A stretch of 64,000 nucleotides of DNA from Jejuia algarum (GTDB lineage: Bacteria > Bacteroidota > Bacteroidia > Flavobacteriales > Flavobacteriaceae): contig CANMAQ010000002.1 in assembly GCA_947495775.1 (NCBI GenBank), positions 277,912 through 341,911 of the forward strand. Reading direction: 5' to 3'. Shown piece after piece: positions 43,983-50,853 of this stretch. Numbering within the stretch: position 1 is the stretch's first letter; the number at the start of each line of letters is the position of its first letter. Under the pieces are notes generated by a model, which was not told the origin of the DNA, did no database searches, and worked only from the letters and a program-made list of their open reading frames with translations. The translations under genes were made by a program, and so were the position numbers.

Positions 43983-44750
43983 ATGCAAGTAAGGTTTAGC
44001 ACATATACGTTAGCATATTATTTTAAAATAGGAGTACTTATTTTAAATTTTACCGCCTGTGGCTTTTTAGAGGATAAAACCAAAGGCAACGAAGCTATGG
44101 CAGCAACAGTACAAGACACTACAGCGCAAAACGCCCCTAAAGATGACTATATCGTTACACCTCATGTGGCACACCCCCAATTTAAAGCCCTTAGTGCCGC
44201 CTTCGAAACACAAGAACACCGTTTCGAAATAGACCGTTGTGCATTTAAATACAATGGCACATCGTTTTTTATTGGGGATACTGAAGAAAAAATTATAGAA
44301 ATTTTTGGAGAGCCAAACTCCAAAATAAATACTTTAAAGGGCGAAAGTTACGTTTTTGAATATAAAAAATTAAAAGTAGAAATTTGGTTTAACAATAACA
44401 ATAACACCGTAAAATCAATAGGGCTTTTAATGAGCAATTATGAAGGTCATGAAAATACGCCTTACAAGGTTGTTACATTCAGAAAAACACCTTACCACTT
44501 AGACATGACTTTAAATGAGTTTCTGGAGTTATCCGATTTGAATCATGAAACGAACCTTGGACATACTTTGCATTCATTTTATATCAAAAATGAAAAAAAA
44601 TGCTCATCAATACCAATTAAAACTTCTATTGGCTCTACCCCTTCATACAATACAATAGGAGGAGGACACATAACTATGAAAGGTGATTTTGACACAAAAT
44701 ATTCTAAACCAATTAGAAATATAGGAATGAGTTTAATTAAAAATAACTAA
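43983..44750 (+). CDS. Array lipoprotein 1 (candidate T6SS immunity protein)
   Basis: 255 residues from the ATG at 43983; an earlier in-frame ATG (43965) overlaps vgrG. It differs from the other copies in its leader (MQVRFSTYTLAYYFKIGVLILNFTAC), which joins the common CGFLEDKTK sequence at the lipidated Cys, so its signal peptide was acquired separately. The mature part then follows the shared plan: FETQEHRFEIDRCAFKYNG, FFIGDTEEKIIEIFG, a variable centre, FRKTPYHLDMTLNEFLEL, then TSIGSTP...GGGHITMKGDF. The function is inferred from position between vgrG and the PAAR effector and from its periplasmic lipid anchor. A PAAR stub follows after 4 bp. Confidence 0.72.
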   Translation: MQVRFSTYTLAYYFKIGVLILNFTACGFLEDKTKGNEAMAATVQDTTAQNAPKDDYIVTPHVAHPQFKALSAAFETQEHRFEIDRCAFKYNGTSFFIGDTEEKIIEIFGEPNSKINTLKGESYVFEYKKLKVEIWFNNNNNTVKSIGLLMSNYEGHENTPYKVVTFRKTPYHLDMTLNEFLELSDLNHETNLGHTLHSFYIKNEKKCSSIPIKTSIGSTPSYNTIGGGHITMKGDFDTKYSKPIRNIGMSLIKNN

Positions 44751-44754
44751 AATC

Positions 44755-44814
44755 ATGGCAGGACAACCAATAGCAACCGTAAGCAGCATGCACATCTGCC
44801 CCCATGTGCAGTAG
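44755..44814 (+). pseudogene. PAAR stub 1 (frameshifted)
   Basis: Codons read MAGQPIATVSSMHICPHVQ then TAG. It matches the first residues of the intact PAAR gene at 50854, but an extra C in the run CTGCCCCC shifts the frame after Pro16. Removing it restores the MCS(S/G)T reading shared by the other stubs. It starts 4 bp after array lipoprotein 1. Confidence 0.8.
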
Positions 44815-44863
44815 CACTATTTTACATGAATTTACAAACCAAAAACAACAAATAGCACTATAA

Positions 44864-45607
44864 ATGCAATTCATAAAACACCTTATTTTAAGCGCTTTAG
44901 CTCTCAACATGCTCTCTTGTGGCTTTTTAGAGGATAAAACCAAAGACAACGAAGCTACGGCAGCAACAGTACAAGACACTACAGCGCAAAACGCCCCTAA
45001 AGATGGCTATATCGTTACACCTTATGTGGCACACCCCCAATTTAAAGCCCTTAGTGCCGCCTTCGAAACACAAGAACACCGTTTTGAAATAGACCGTTGT
45101 GCATTTAAATACAATGGAAAATCTTTTTTTATTGGGGATACTGAAGAAAAAATTCTAAAGATTTTGGGTAAACCTGATGAAATAATTAAAAATGATATAA
45201 ATAAAAATTATCATCTTGAATATATAAAATTTAAAATAATATTAAAATTTAATTCAAAAAGTAAACTATTAGAATCATTAGTTATGCTTTTCACTTATTA
45301 TTCAAAAAGTATAAATACTACTTATAAAATTATTAAGTTTAGGAAGACCCCTTATAAATTAGACATGACCTTAAATGAATTTATAGAATTATGTGATTTA
45401 AATCATGAAAAAAATCTCACTCACGATATTTCTTCATTTTACATCAAAAATGAGAAACCTTGTTCTATTGAAACTGAAACATCTATAGGGTCTACTCCCA
45501 ATTATCATAGTATAAGTGGTGGACATGTCACCATGAGAGGAGAATTCAACCCTAACTCTACTGGCCCCATTAACATTTTAGGAGTGGGATTAAAAACAAA
45601 CAATTAA
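44864..45607 (+). CDS. Array lipoprotein 2 (candidate T6SS immunity protein)
   Basis: 247 residues: signal peptide MQFIKHLILSALALNMLSC with lipobox Cys19, the common GFLEDKTKDNEATAATVQDTTAQNAP linker, the shared EHRFEIDRCAFKYNGKSFFIG block, a variable lysine-rich centre (about 90-150), KTPYKLDMTLNEFIEL and the end NPNSTGPINILGVGL. Its C-terminal end is the same as that of copy 4, not that of its neighbour copy 3. No enzyme motif is seen. Probably outer- or inner-membrane anchored in the periplasm. Confidence 0.72.
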   Translation: MQFIKHLILSALALNMLSCGFLEDKTKDNEATAATVQDTTAQNAPKDGYIVTPYVAHPQFKALSAAFETQEHRFEIDRCAFKYNGKSFFIGDTEEKILKILGKPDEIIKNDINKNYHLEYIKFKIILKFNSKSKLLESLVMLFTYYSKSINTTYKIIKFRKTPYKLDMTLNEFIELCDLNHEKNLTHDISSFYIKNEKPCSIETETSIGSTPNYHSISGGHVTMRGEFNPNSTGPINILGVGLKTNN

Positions 45608-45611
45608 AACT

Positions 45612-45698
45612 ATGGCAAGAAAACCAATAGCAACCGTAGGCAGCAGGCACGTCTGCCCCATGTGCAGTGGTACTGTACCACATAAATTCGTAAACTAA
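45612..45698 (+). pseudogene. PAAR stub 2
   Basis: 28 codons: MARKPIATVGSRHVCPMCSG, then TVPHKFVN and TAA. The first 20-23 codons align with the intact PAAR gene (including TVPH), after which PAAR homology ends abruptly and the leader of the next lipoprotein begins. Confidence 0.82.
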
Positions 45699-45719
45699 AA
45701 ACAGCAAAGAGCACTATAA

Positions 45720-46463
45720 ATGCAACACATAAAACACCTTATTTTAAGCACTTTAGTACTCAACATGCTCTCCTGCGGCTTTTTAGAGGATAAAACCAAA
45801 GACAACGAAGCTGTGGCAGCAACAGTACAAGACACTACAGCGCAAAACGCCCCTGCAGATGGCTATATCGTAACACCTCATGTGGCACACCCCAAATTTA
45901 AAGCCCTTAGTACCGCCTTCGAAACACAAGAACACCGTTTTGAAATAGACCGTTGTGAATTTAAATACAATGGAAAGTCTTTTTTTATTGGGGATACTGA
46001 AGAAAAAATTATAGAAATTTTTGGTATACCTGAATCTAATAAAAAGTCTATAAAAGGTAACAATTCTATCTTTAGATATAAAAAACTAAACATAGAACTA
46101 TGGTTCGATAGTATTAATAATACTATTATATCATTAGGCTTGTTAATAAATGTCTACAAGAAAAATCCCCCTCCTTACGATATAATAAAATTTAGAAAAA
46201 CGCCATACCACTTAGATATGACTTTAAATGAATTCATCGAGTTAAATGATTTAGATCATGGTACAAGTCTTGGTCATACTCTACATTCATTCTATATTAA
46301 AAATGAAAAAAAATGTTCTTCATTACCTATAGAGACTTCTATCGGTTCTAGACCAATCTATCATAGTATAGGTGGTGGACATGTCACCATAAGAGGAGAA
46401 TTTAATCCAAAATCAACAGGACCAATTAACATCTTAGGAGTGGGATTAAAAACAAACAATTAA
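45720..46463 (+). CDS. Array lipoprotein 3 (candidate T6SS immunity protein)
   Basis: 247 residues: leader MQHIKHLILSTLVLNMLSC (Cys19), the common linker, the FETQEHRFEIDRCEFKYNGKSFFIGDTEEKIIEIFG block, a variable centre (NNSIFRYKKLNIELWFDSINN) resembling that of copy 1, then KTPYHLDMTLNEFIELNDLDHGTSLGHTLHSFYIKNEKKC and the end HVTIRGEFNPKSTGPINILGVGL. The central and post-central parts track copy 1 while the extreme C-terminus tracks copies 2 and 4, a mosaic pattern. Confidence 0.72.
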   Translation: MQHIKHLILSTLVLNMLSCGFLEDKTKDNEAVAATVQDTTAQNAPADGYIVTPHVAHPKFKALSTAFETQEHRFEIDRCEFKYNGKSFFIGDTEEKIIEIFGIPESNKKSIKGNNSIFRYKKLNIELWFDSINNTIISLGLLINVYKKNPPPYDIIKFRKTPYHLDMTLNEFIELNDLDHGTSLGHTLHSFYIKNEKKCSSLPIETSIGSRPIYHSIGGGHVTIRGEFNPKSTGPINILGVGLKTNN

Positions 46464-46467
46464 AACT

Positions 46468-46554
46468 ATGGCAGGACAACCAATAGCAACCGTAAGCAGC
46501 ATGCACATCTGCCCCATGTGCAGCGGCACTATATTATATGAATTTACAAACTAA
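46468..46554 (+). pseudogene. PAAR stub 3
   Basis: 28 codons: MAGQPIATVSSMHICPMCSG, then TILYEFTN and TAA. The MAGQ...SSMHICP version is the same as in stub 1; stub 2 has MARK...GSRHVCP, so the two forms alternate. Confidence 0.82.
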
Positions 46555-46575
46555 AAACAACAAATAGCACTATAA

Positions 46576-47328
46576 ATGCAACACATAAAACACCTTATTT
46601 TAAGCATTTTAGTATTTAACATGCTCTCTTGTGGCTTTTTAGAGGATAAAACCAAAGACAACGAAGCTATGGCAGTAACAGTACAAGACACTACAGCGCA
46701 AAACGCCCCTACAGATGGCTATATCGTTACACCTCATGTGGCACACCCAAAATTTAAAGCCCTTAGTGCCGCCTTCGAAAAACAAGAACACCGTTTTGAA
46801 ATAGACCGTTGTGAATTTAAATACAATGGAGAATCTTTTTTTATTGGAGATACAAAAGAAAAAATTATAGAAGTTTTTGGAAAACCTGATGAAGCTCCTA
46901 TTTTCACTTTCGATGAAGAAGTTTATAGTTTAGTCTATGATAAATTAAAAATTACACTAAGGTTTATAGCAGAACTCAATACTCTAAGATCTATAACTAT
47001 TAGAATGAGTAATTATAAGGGGCATGAAGATACGCCTTACAAAATCATAAAGTTTAGGAAAACACCCTACCACCTAGACATGAACTTAAATGAATTTATA
47101 GAATTAACTGATTTAGAACATGGTGAAACTTTGGGGCATAGTTTACATAGTTTTAGTATTATTAATGAAATACAGTGTGATAATAAATTTGAAATAAATA
47201 CTTCTATAGGCTCTACACCAATCTATCATAGTATAGGTGGTGGACATGTCACCATGAGAGGAGAATTCAACCCTAACTCTACTGGCCCCATTAACATTTT
47301 AGGAGTGGGATTAAAAACAAACAGTTAA
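46576..47328 (+). CDS. Array lipoprotein 4 (candidate T6SS immunity protein)
   Basis: 250 residues with leader MQHIKHLILSILVFNMLSC (Cys19) and the shared first 85 residues. The variable centre (KPDEAPIFTFDEEVYSLVYDKLKITLRF) closely resembles that of copy 6 (DEAPIYTFDEELYSIKYKELKLTVVF), while the C-terminal end NPNSTGPINILGVGLKTN equals copy 2. No catalytic motif. Role inferred from context. Confidence 0.72.
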   Translation: MQHIKHLILSILVFNMLSCGFLEDKTKDNEAMAVTVQDTTAQNAPTDGYIVTPHVAHPKFKALSAAFEKQEHRFEIDRCEFKYNGESFFIGDTKEKIIEVFGKPDEAPIFTFDEEVYSLVYDKLKITLRFIAELNTLRSITIRMSNYKGHEDTPYKIIKFRKTPYHLDMNLNEFIELTDLEHGETLGHSLHSFSIINEIQCDNKFEINTSIGSTPIYHSIGGGHVTMRGEFNPNSTGPINILGVGLKTNS

Positions 47329-47332
47329 AATC

Positions 47333-47419
47333 ATGGCAGGAAAACCAATAGCAACCGTAGGCAGCAGGCACGTCTGCCCCATGTGCAGCGGCACTATATT
47401 ACATGAATTTACAAACTAA
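47333..47419 (+). pseudogene. PAAR stub 4
   Basis: 28 codons: MAGKPIATVGSRHVCPMCSG, then TILHEFTN and TAA. It carries the GSRHVCP version also seen in stubs 2, 6 and 7. Confidence 0.82.
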
Positions 47420-47440
47420 AAACAACAAATAGCACTATAA

Positions 47441-48205
47441 ATGCAATATATAAAACATCTTATTTTAAGTGCTTTAGCACTCAACATGCTCTCTTGTGGC
47501 TTTTTAGAGGATAAAACCAAAGATTTTAACAAGAATAAAGCTACAAAATCTCAACCTGAAGTACAAAAAAACATGAATGATTATATCGATAGTTATGACA
47601 TAATTCCTAATATGACACATCCAAAATTAAAACTATTAAGTTCTGCTTTTAAGAAACAAGAGCATCGTTTTGAAATAGACCGCTGTGCATTTAAATATAA
47701 TGGGAAATCATTTTTTATTGGAGATACTATGGAAAAAATAAAATCAATTTTTGGAGCCCCTGACTCTCCTCATGTTCCTACTCAAAATATAAAAACTGTT
47801 AGAATACAATACAAAGAATTAAAAATTTTATTCAAATTTTCTGAATCTGATAAAAAACTCAAAGCTTTTAAAATATCATTCACAAACCAATATGATGGAT
47901 TACTTCCTAAGTTTAATATTATTTTATTTCATAATGTTCCTTATGCGCTCAGTATGACACTTAATGAATTTATGGAATTATCGAACCTAGATCACAATAA
48001 ATTAAGACATAATATAGCGGCATTTTACATTCGTCAAAAAAAATGTTTCCCTACAAATAGCGAATATACAATTTACACTTCTTTGGATTCTGAACCAATA
48101 TACAATAGTGTTGGAGGTGGGCATATCACTATGAGAGGTGATTTTAAACCAGAAAGTTCAAAATTGATAGAAAGTATATATATCAAAAAAGAAAAATTAA
48201 AGTAA
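47441..48205 (+). CDS. Array lipoprotein 5 (most divergent copy)
   Basis: 254 residues. The leader MQYIKHLILSALALNMLSC and CGFLEDKTK are shared, but the linker is replaced by FNKNKATKSQPEVQKNMND and the body is diverged throughout (MTHPKLKLLSSAFKKQEHRFEIDRCAFKYNGKSFFIGDTMEKIKSIFGAPD in outline; FHNVPYALSMTLNEFMEL; YTSLDSEPIYNSVGGGHITMRGDF). It keeps the fold-defining blocks, so it is a true family member that escaped recent homogenisation. It may protect against a different effector variant; that is speculative. Confidence 0.72.
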   Translation: MQYIKHLILSALALNMLSCGFLEDKTKDFNKNKATKSQPEVQKNMNDYIDSYDIIPNMTHPKLKLLSSAFKKQEHRFEIDRCAFKYNGKSFFIGDTMEKIKSIFGAPDSPHVPTQNIKTVRIQYKELKILFKFSESDKKLKAFKISFTNQYDGLLPKFNIILFHNVPYALSMTLNEFMELSNLDHNKLRHNIAAFYIRQKKCFPTNSEYTIYTSLDSEPIYNSVGGGHITMRGDFKPESSKLIESIYIKKEKLK

Positions 48206-48222
48206 CCAAAGTAATTTTATTT

Positions 48223-48309
48223 ATGGCAGGACAACCAATAGCAACCGTAGGTAACATGCACATCTGCCCCATGTGCAGCGGCACTATATTACATGAATTT
48301 ACAAACTAA
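48223..48309 (+). pseudogene. PAAR stub 5
   Basis: 28 codons: MAGQPIATVGNMHICPMCSG, then TILHEFTN and TAA. The GNMHICP variant is unique to this stub and lies next to the most divergent lipoprotein. Confidence 0.82.
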
Positions 48310-48330
48310 AAACAACAAATAGCACTATAA

Positions 48331-49074
48331 ATGCAACACATAAAATACCTTATTTTAAGCACTTTAGTACTCAACATGCTCTCTTGTGGCTTTTTAGAGG
48401 ATAAAACCAAAGATAACGAAGCTATGGCAGTAACAGTACAAGACACCACAGCGCAAAACGTCCCTACAGATGGCTATATCGTAACACCTCATGTGGCACA
48501 CCCCAAATTTAAAGCCCTTAGTGCCGCCTTCGAAACACAAGAACACCGTTTTGAAATAGACCGTTGTGAATTTAAATACAATGGAAAATCTTTTTTCTTT
48601 AAAGAAACCTATGATGATATCATCAAAATTTTTGGAAAACCTAATGAAGCACCGATCTATACATTTGATGAAGAATTATATAGTATAAAATATAAAGAAC
48701 TAAAACTTACAGTAGTTTTCACATCTGGAACAAATAGCTTTATGGCATTATCCTTAAGAGTTAGCGATTATAAAGGACATGAGGATACTCCTTATAAAAT
48801 AGTAATGTTCAGAAAAACACCGTATCATTTAGACATGACCTTAAACGAATTTATGGAACTATCCGATTTACAACATGGCAGCACGCTAAAGCATGATACT
48901 GCAGCTTTTTATATCATAAATGAACAAATCTGCGATTCTAAACTAAAAACAGGTACAGGAATTGGGTCTACTCCTAATTATCATAGTACAGGTGTTGGAC
49001 ATGTCACTATAAGAGGAGAGTTCAATCCCGAATCTACAGGTCCTATAAAGAATTTTAGCATAGGGTTAGAATAA
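48331..49074 (+). CDS. Array lipoprotein 6 (candidate T6SS immunity protein)
   Basis: 247 residues: leader MQHIKYLILSTLVLNMLSC (Cys19) and common linker; the IGDTEEK block is replaced by FKETYDDIIKIFGKPNEAP. From MTLNEFMELSDLQHGSTLKHDTAAF to HVTIRGEFNPESTGPIKNF it is identical to copy 7, whereas the centres of copies 6 and 7 are unrelated. This sharp switch from identity to difference is good evidence of recombination or gene conversion. Confidence 0.72.
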   Translation: MQHIKYLILSTLVLNMLSCGFLEDKTKDNEAMAVTVQDTTAQNVPTDGYIVTPHVAHPKFKALSAAFETQEHRFEIDRCEFKYNGKSFFFKETYDDIIKIFGKPNEAPIYTFDEELYSIKYKELKLTVVFTSGTNSFMALSLRVSDYKGHEDTPYKIVMFRKTPYHLDMTLNEFMELSDLQHGSTLKHDTAAFYIINEQICDSKLKTGTGIGSTPNYHSTGVGHVTIRGEFNPESTGPIKNFSIGLE

Positions 49075-49110
49075 CAATTTATGACCACTAATATATAAAC
49101 AATTAAAATC

Positions 49111-49191
49111 ATGGCAAGAAAACCAATAGCAACCGTAGGCAGCAGGCACGTCTGCCCCATATACGGTACGCCATACCACATAAATTCGTAA
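49111..49191 (+). pseudogene. PAAR stub 6
   Basis: 26 codons: MARKPIATVGSRHVCP, then IYGTPYHINS and TAA. Here PAAR homology is disrupted after Pro16 by a short deletion/substitution, giving a different tail from stubs 2-5 but the same as stub 7. Confidence 0.8.
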
Positions 49192-49218
49192 ATTACAGAT
49201 CATAAATAACACTTTTAA

Positions 49219-49959
49219 ATGCAACACATAAAACACCTTATTTTAAGTGCTTTAGCACTCAACATCCTCTCATGCGGCTTTTTAGAGGATAAAACCAAAG
49301 GCAACGAAGCTATGGCAGCAACAGAACAAGACACTACAGCGCAAAACGCCCCTGCAGATGGCTATATCGTAACACCTCATGTGGCACACCCCAAATTTAA
49401 AGCCCTTAGTGCCGCCTTCGAAACACAAGAACACCGTTTTGAAATAGACCGTTGTGAATTTAAATACAATGGAAAATCTTTTTTTATTGGGGATACTGAA
49501 GAAAAAATTATAGAAATTTTTGGAAAACCTGACGAAACATTTATGCCGACTCACAAAAAAGTTATTTATTTTGACTATAAAGCATTACACATTACCATAA
49601 AAATTGATTATAAGACAAAAAAAACACTAAATTATTCTCATAGATTTAGAGATTATAAAGGGAAATTTAAATTACCTTTTGATATAGTTTTATTCAGAAA
49701 AGTACCTTATCAGCTAGATATGACCTTAAACGAATTTATGGAACTATCCGATTTACAACATGGCAGTACACTAAAGCATGATACTGCTGCTTTTTATATC
49801 ATAAATGAACAAATCTGCGATTCTAAACTAAAAACAGGTACAGGAATTGGGTCTACTCCTAATTATCATAGTACAGGTGTTGGACATGTCACTATAAGAG
49901 GAGAATTCAATCCAGAATCTACAGGTCCTATAAAGAATTTTAAAATAGGATTAAAATAA
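49219..49959 (+). CDS. Array lipoprotein 7 (candidate T6SS immunity protein)
   Basis: 246 residues: leader MQHIKHLILSALALNILSC (Cys19) and shared N-terminal block to FGKPDE, then its own centre (VIYFDYKALHITIKIDYKTKK). From FRKVPYQLDMTLNEFMEL to the end it is essentially the same as copy 6. The flanking 3' sequence and the following stub also resemble those of copy 6, so the duplication covered the gene end and stub. Confidence 0.72.
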   Translation: MQHIKHLILSALALNILSCGFLEDKTKGNEAMAATEQDTTAQNAPADGYIVTPHVAHPKFKALSAAFETQEHRFEIDRCEFKYNGKSFFIGDTEEKIIEIFGKPDETFMPTHKKVIYFDYKALHITIKIDYKTKKTLNYSHRFRDYKGKFKLPFDIVLFRKVPYQLDMTLNEFMELSDLQHGSTLKHDTAAFYIINEQICDSKLKTGTGIGSTPNYHSTGVGHVTIRGEFNPESTGPIKNFKIGLK

Positions 49960-49995
49960 CAGTTTATGACCACTAATATATAAACAACTAAAATC

Positions 49996-50076
49996 ATGGC
50001 AGGACAACCAATAGCAACCGTAGGCAGCAGGCATGTCTGCCCCATATACGGTACGCCGTACCACATAAATTCGTAA
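49996..50076 (+). pseudogene. PAAR stub 7
   Basis: 26 codons: MAGQPIATVGSRHVCP, then IYGTPYHINS and TAA. Same tail as stub 6, with a hybrid head (MAGQ start, GSRHVCP end), suggesting exchange between stub types. Confidence 0.8.
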
Positions 50077-50103
50077 ATTACAGATCATAAATAACACTTT
50101 TAA

Positions 50104-50844
50104 ATGCAACACATAAAACACCTTATTTTAAGCACTTTAGTACTCAACATGCTCTCTTGTGGCTTTTTAGAGGATAAAACCAAAGACAACGAAGCTATGG
50201 CAGTAACAGTACAAGACACTACAGCGCAAAACGCCCCTGCAGATGGCTATATCGTAACACCTCATGTGGCACACCCCAAATTTAAAGCCCTTAGTGCCGC
50301 CTTCGAAACACAAGAACACCGTTTTGAAATAGACCGTTGTGCATTTAAATACAATGGAAAATCTTTTTTTATTGGGGATACTGAAGAAAAAATTATAAAA
50401 ATTTTTGGAAAACCTGATAAAAAATTTTTGAAACCTGAAAAAGACAGATACTTTTTAAAATTTAGTAAGCTTAAACTAAAATTGTGGTTTAGTAAAAAAA
50501 GTTTTAAGATAATTTCTCTCTCATTAAACTTAAACGATGATGAAATGAGTGAAGAGTTACCTTATAAAATATTGAAATTCAGAGGTGTTCCATATCAATT
50601 AGACATGACCTTGAACGAATTTATAGAATTAAGTGATTTGGAGCATAGCGAAACTTTAGATCATACTTTATATTCTTTTTACATAAAAAACGAAAAAAAA
50701 TGTTTGTCAATTCCAGTAAAAACATCTATTGCCTCTAAACCTGCTTACGACGCCATCGGAAGTGGTCATATCACTATGCGAGGGGATTTTGATCCTAAAT
50801 ATTCCTATCCAATAGAAGGATTTTATATAACATTAAGAAAATAA
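50104..50844 (+). CDS. Array lipoprotein 8, adjacent to the intact PAAR effector
   Basis: 246 residues: leader MQHIKHLILSTLVLNMLSC (Cys19), common linker and the FEIDRCAFKYNGKSFFIGDTEEKIIKIFGKPD block (in parts), its own centre (LKPEKDRYFLKFSKLKLKLWF), and a C-terminus (KTSIASKPAYDAIGSGHITMRGDFDPKYSYPIEGFYITL) unlike the GPINILGVGL or GPIKNF ends. It stops 9 bp before the intact PAAR start, so it is the best candidate for the cognate immunity protein of the present effector. Confidence 0.75.
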   Translation: MQHIKHLILSTLVLNMLSCGFLEDKTKDNEAMAVTVQDTTAQNAPADGYIVTPHVAHPKFKALSAAFETQEHRFEIDRCAFKYNGKSFFIGDTEEKIIKIFGKPDKKFLKPEKDRYFLKFSKLKLKLWFSKKSFKIISLSLNLNDDEMSEELPYKILKFRGVPYQLDMTLNEFIELSDLEHSETLDHTLYSFYIKNEKKCLSIPVKTSIASKPAYDAIGSGHITMRGDFDPKYSYPIEGFYITLRK

Positions 50845-50853
50845 ATTAAAATC

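Larger units (their letters stand above)
43983..50853 (+). repeat. Tandem array of eight lipoprotein/PAAR-start units
   Basis: Units of about 860-890 bp, each made of a lipoprotein gene followed within 4-36 bp by the first bases of a PAAR gene. In units 1-7 the PAAR part stops after 16-20 recognisable codons; in unit 8 it is the full 1187-codon gene. Units 2-8 also share a short leader before the lipoprotein ATG. Ends are highly similar between units while gene centres differ. Confidence 0.88.

Noticed and set aside
48981..50066. Two near-identical minus-strand ORFs of 66 codons (48981-49181 and 49866-50066)
   Set aside because: They are antisense to the 3' ends of array lipoproteins 6 and 7 and to stubs 6 and 7. 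Their similarity is explained by the plus-strand duplication, and they have no start-site signals of their own.
43983..50853. CRISPR array or satellite DNA as explanation of the tandem repeats
   Set aside because: Units are ~870 bp with long open reading frames, signal peptides and lipoboxes; there are no short repeats with regular spacers.
43983..50853. Assembly artefact producing extra lipoprotein copies
   Set aside because: Copies differ strongly in their centres and each stub has its own small changes, so they are not one sequence repeated by misassembly. Collapse or expansion of copies 6-7, which share long identical ends, cannot be fully excluded without reads.
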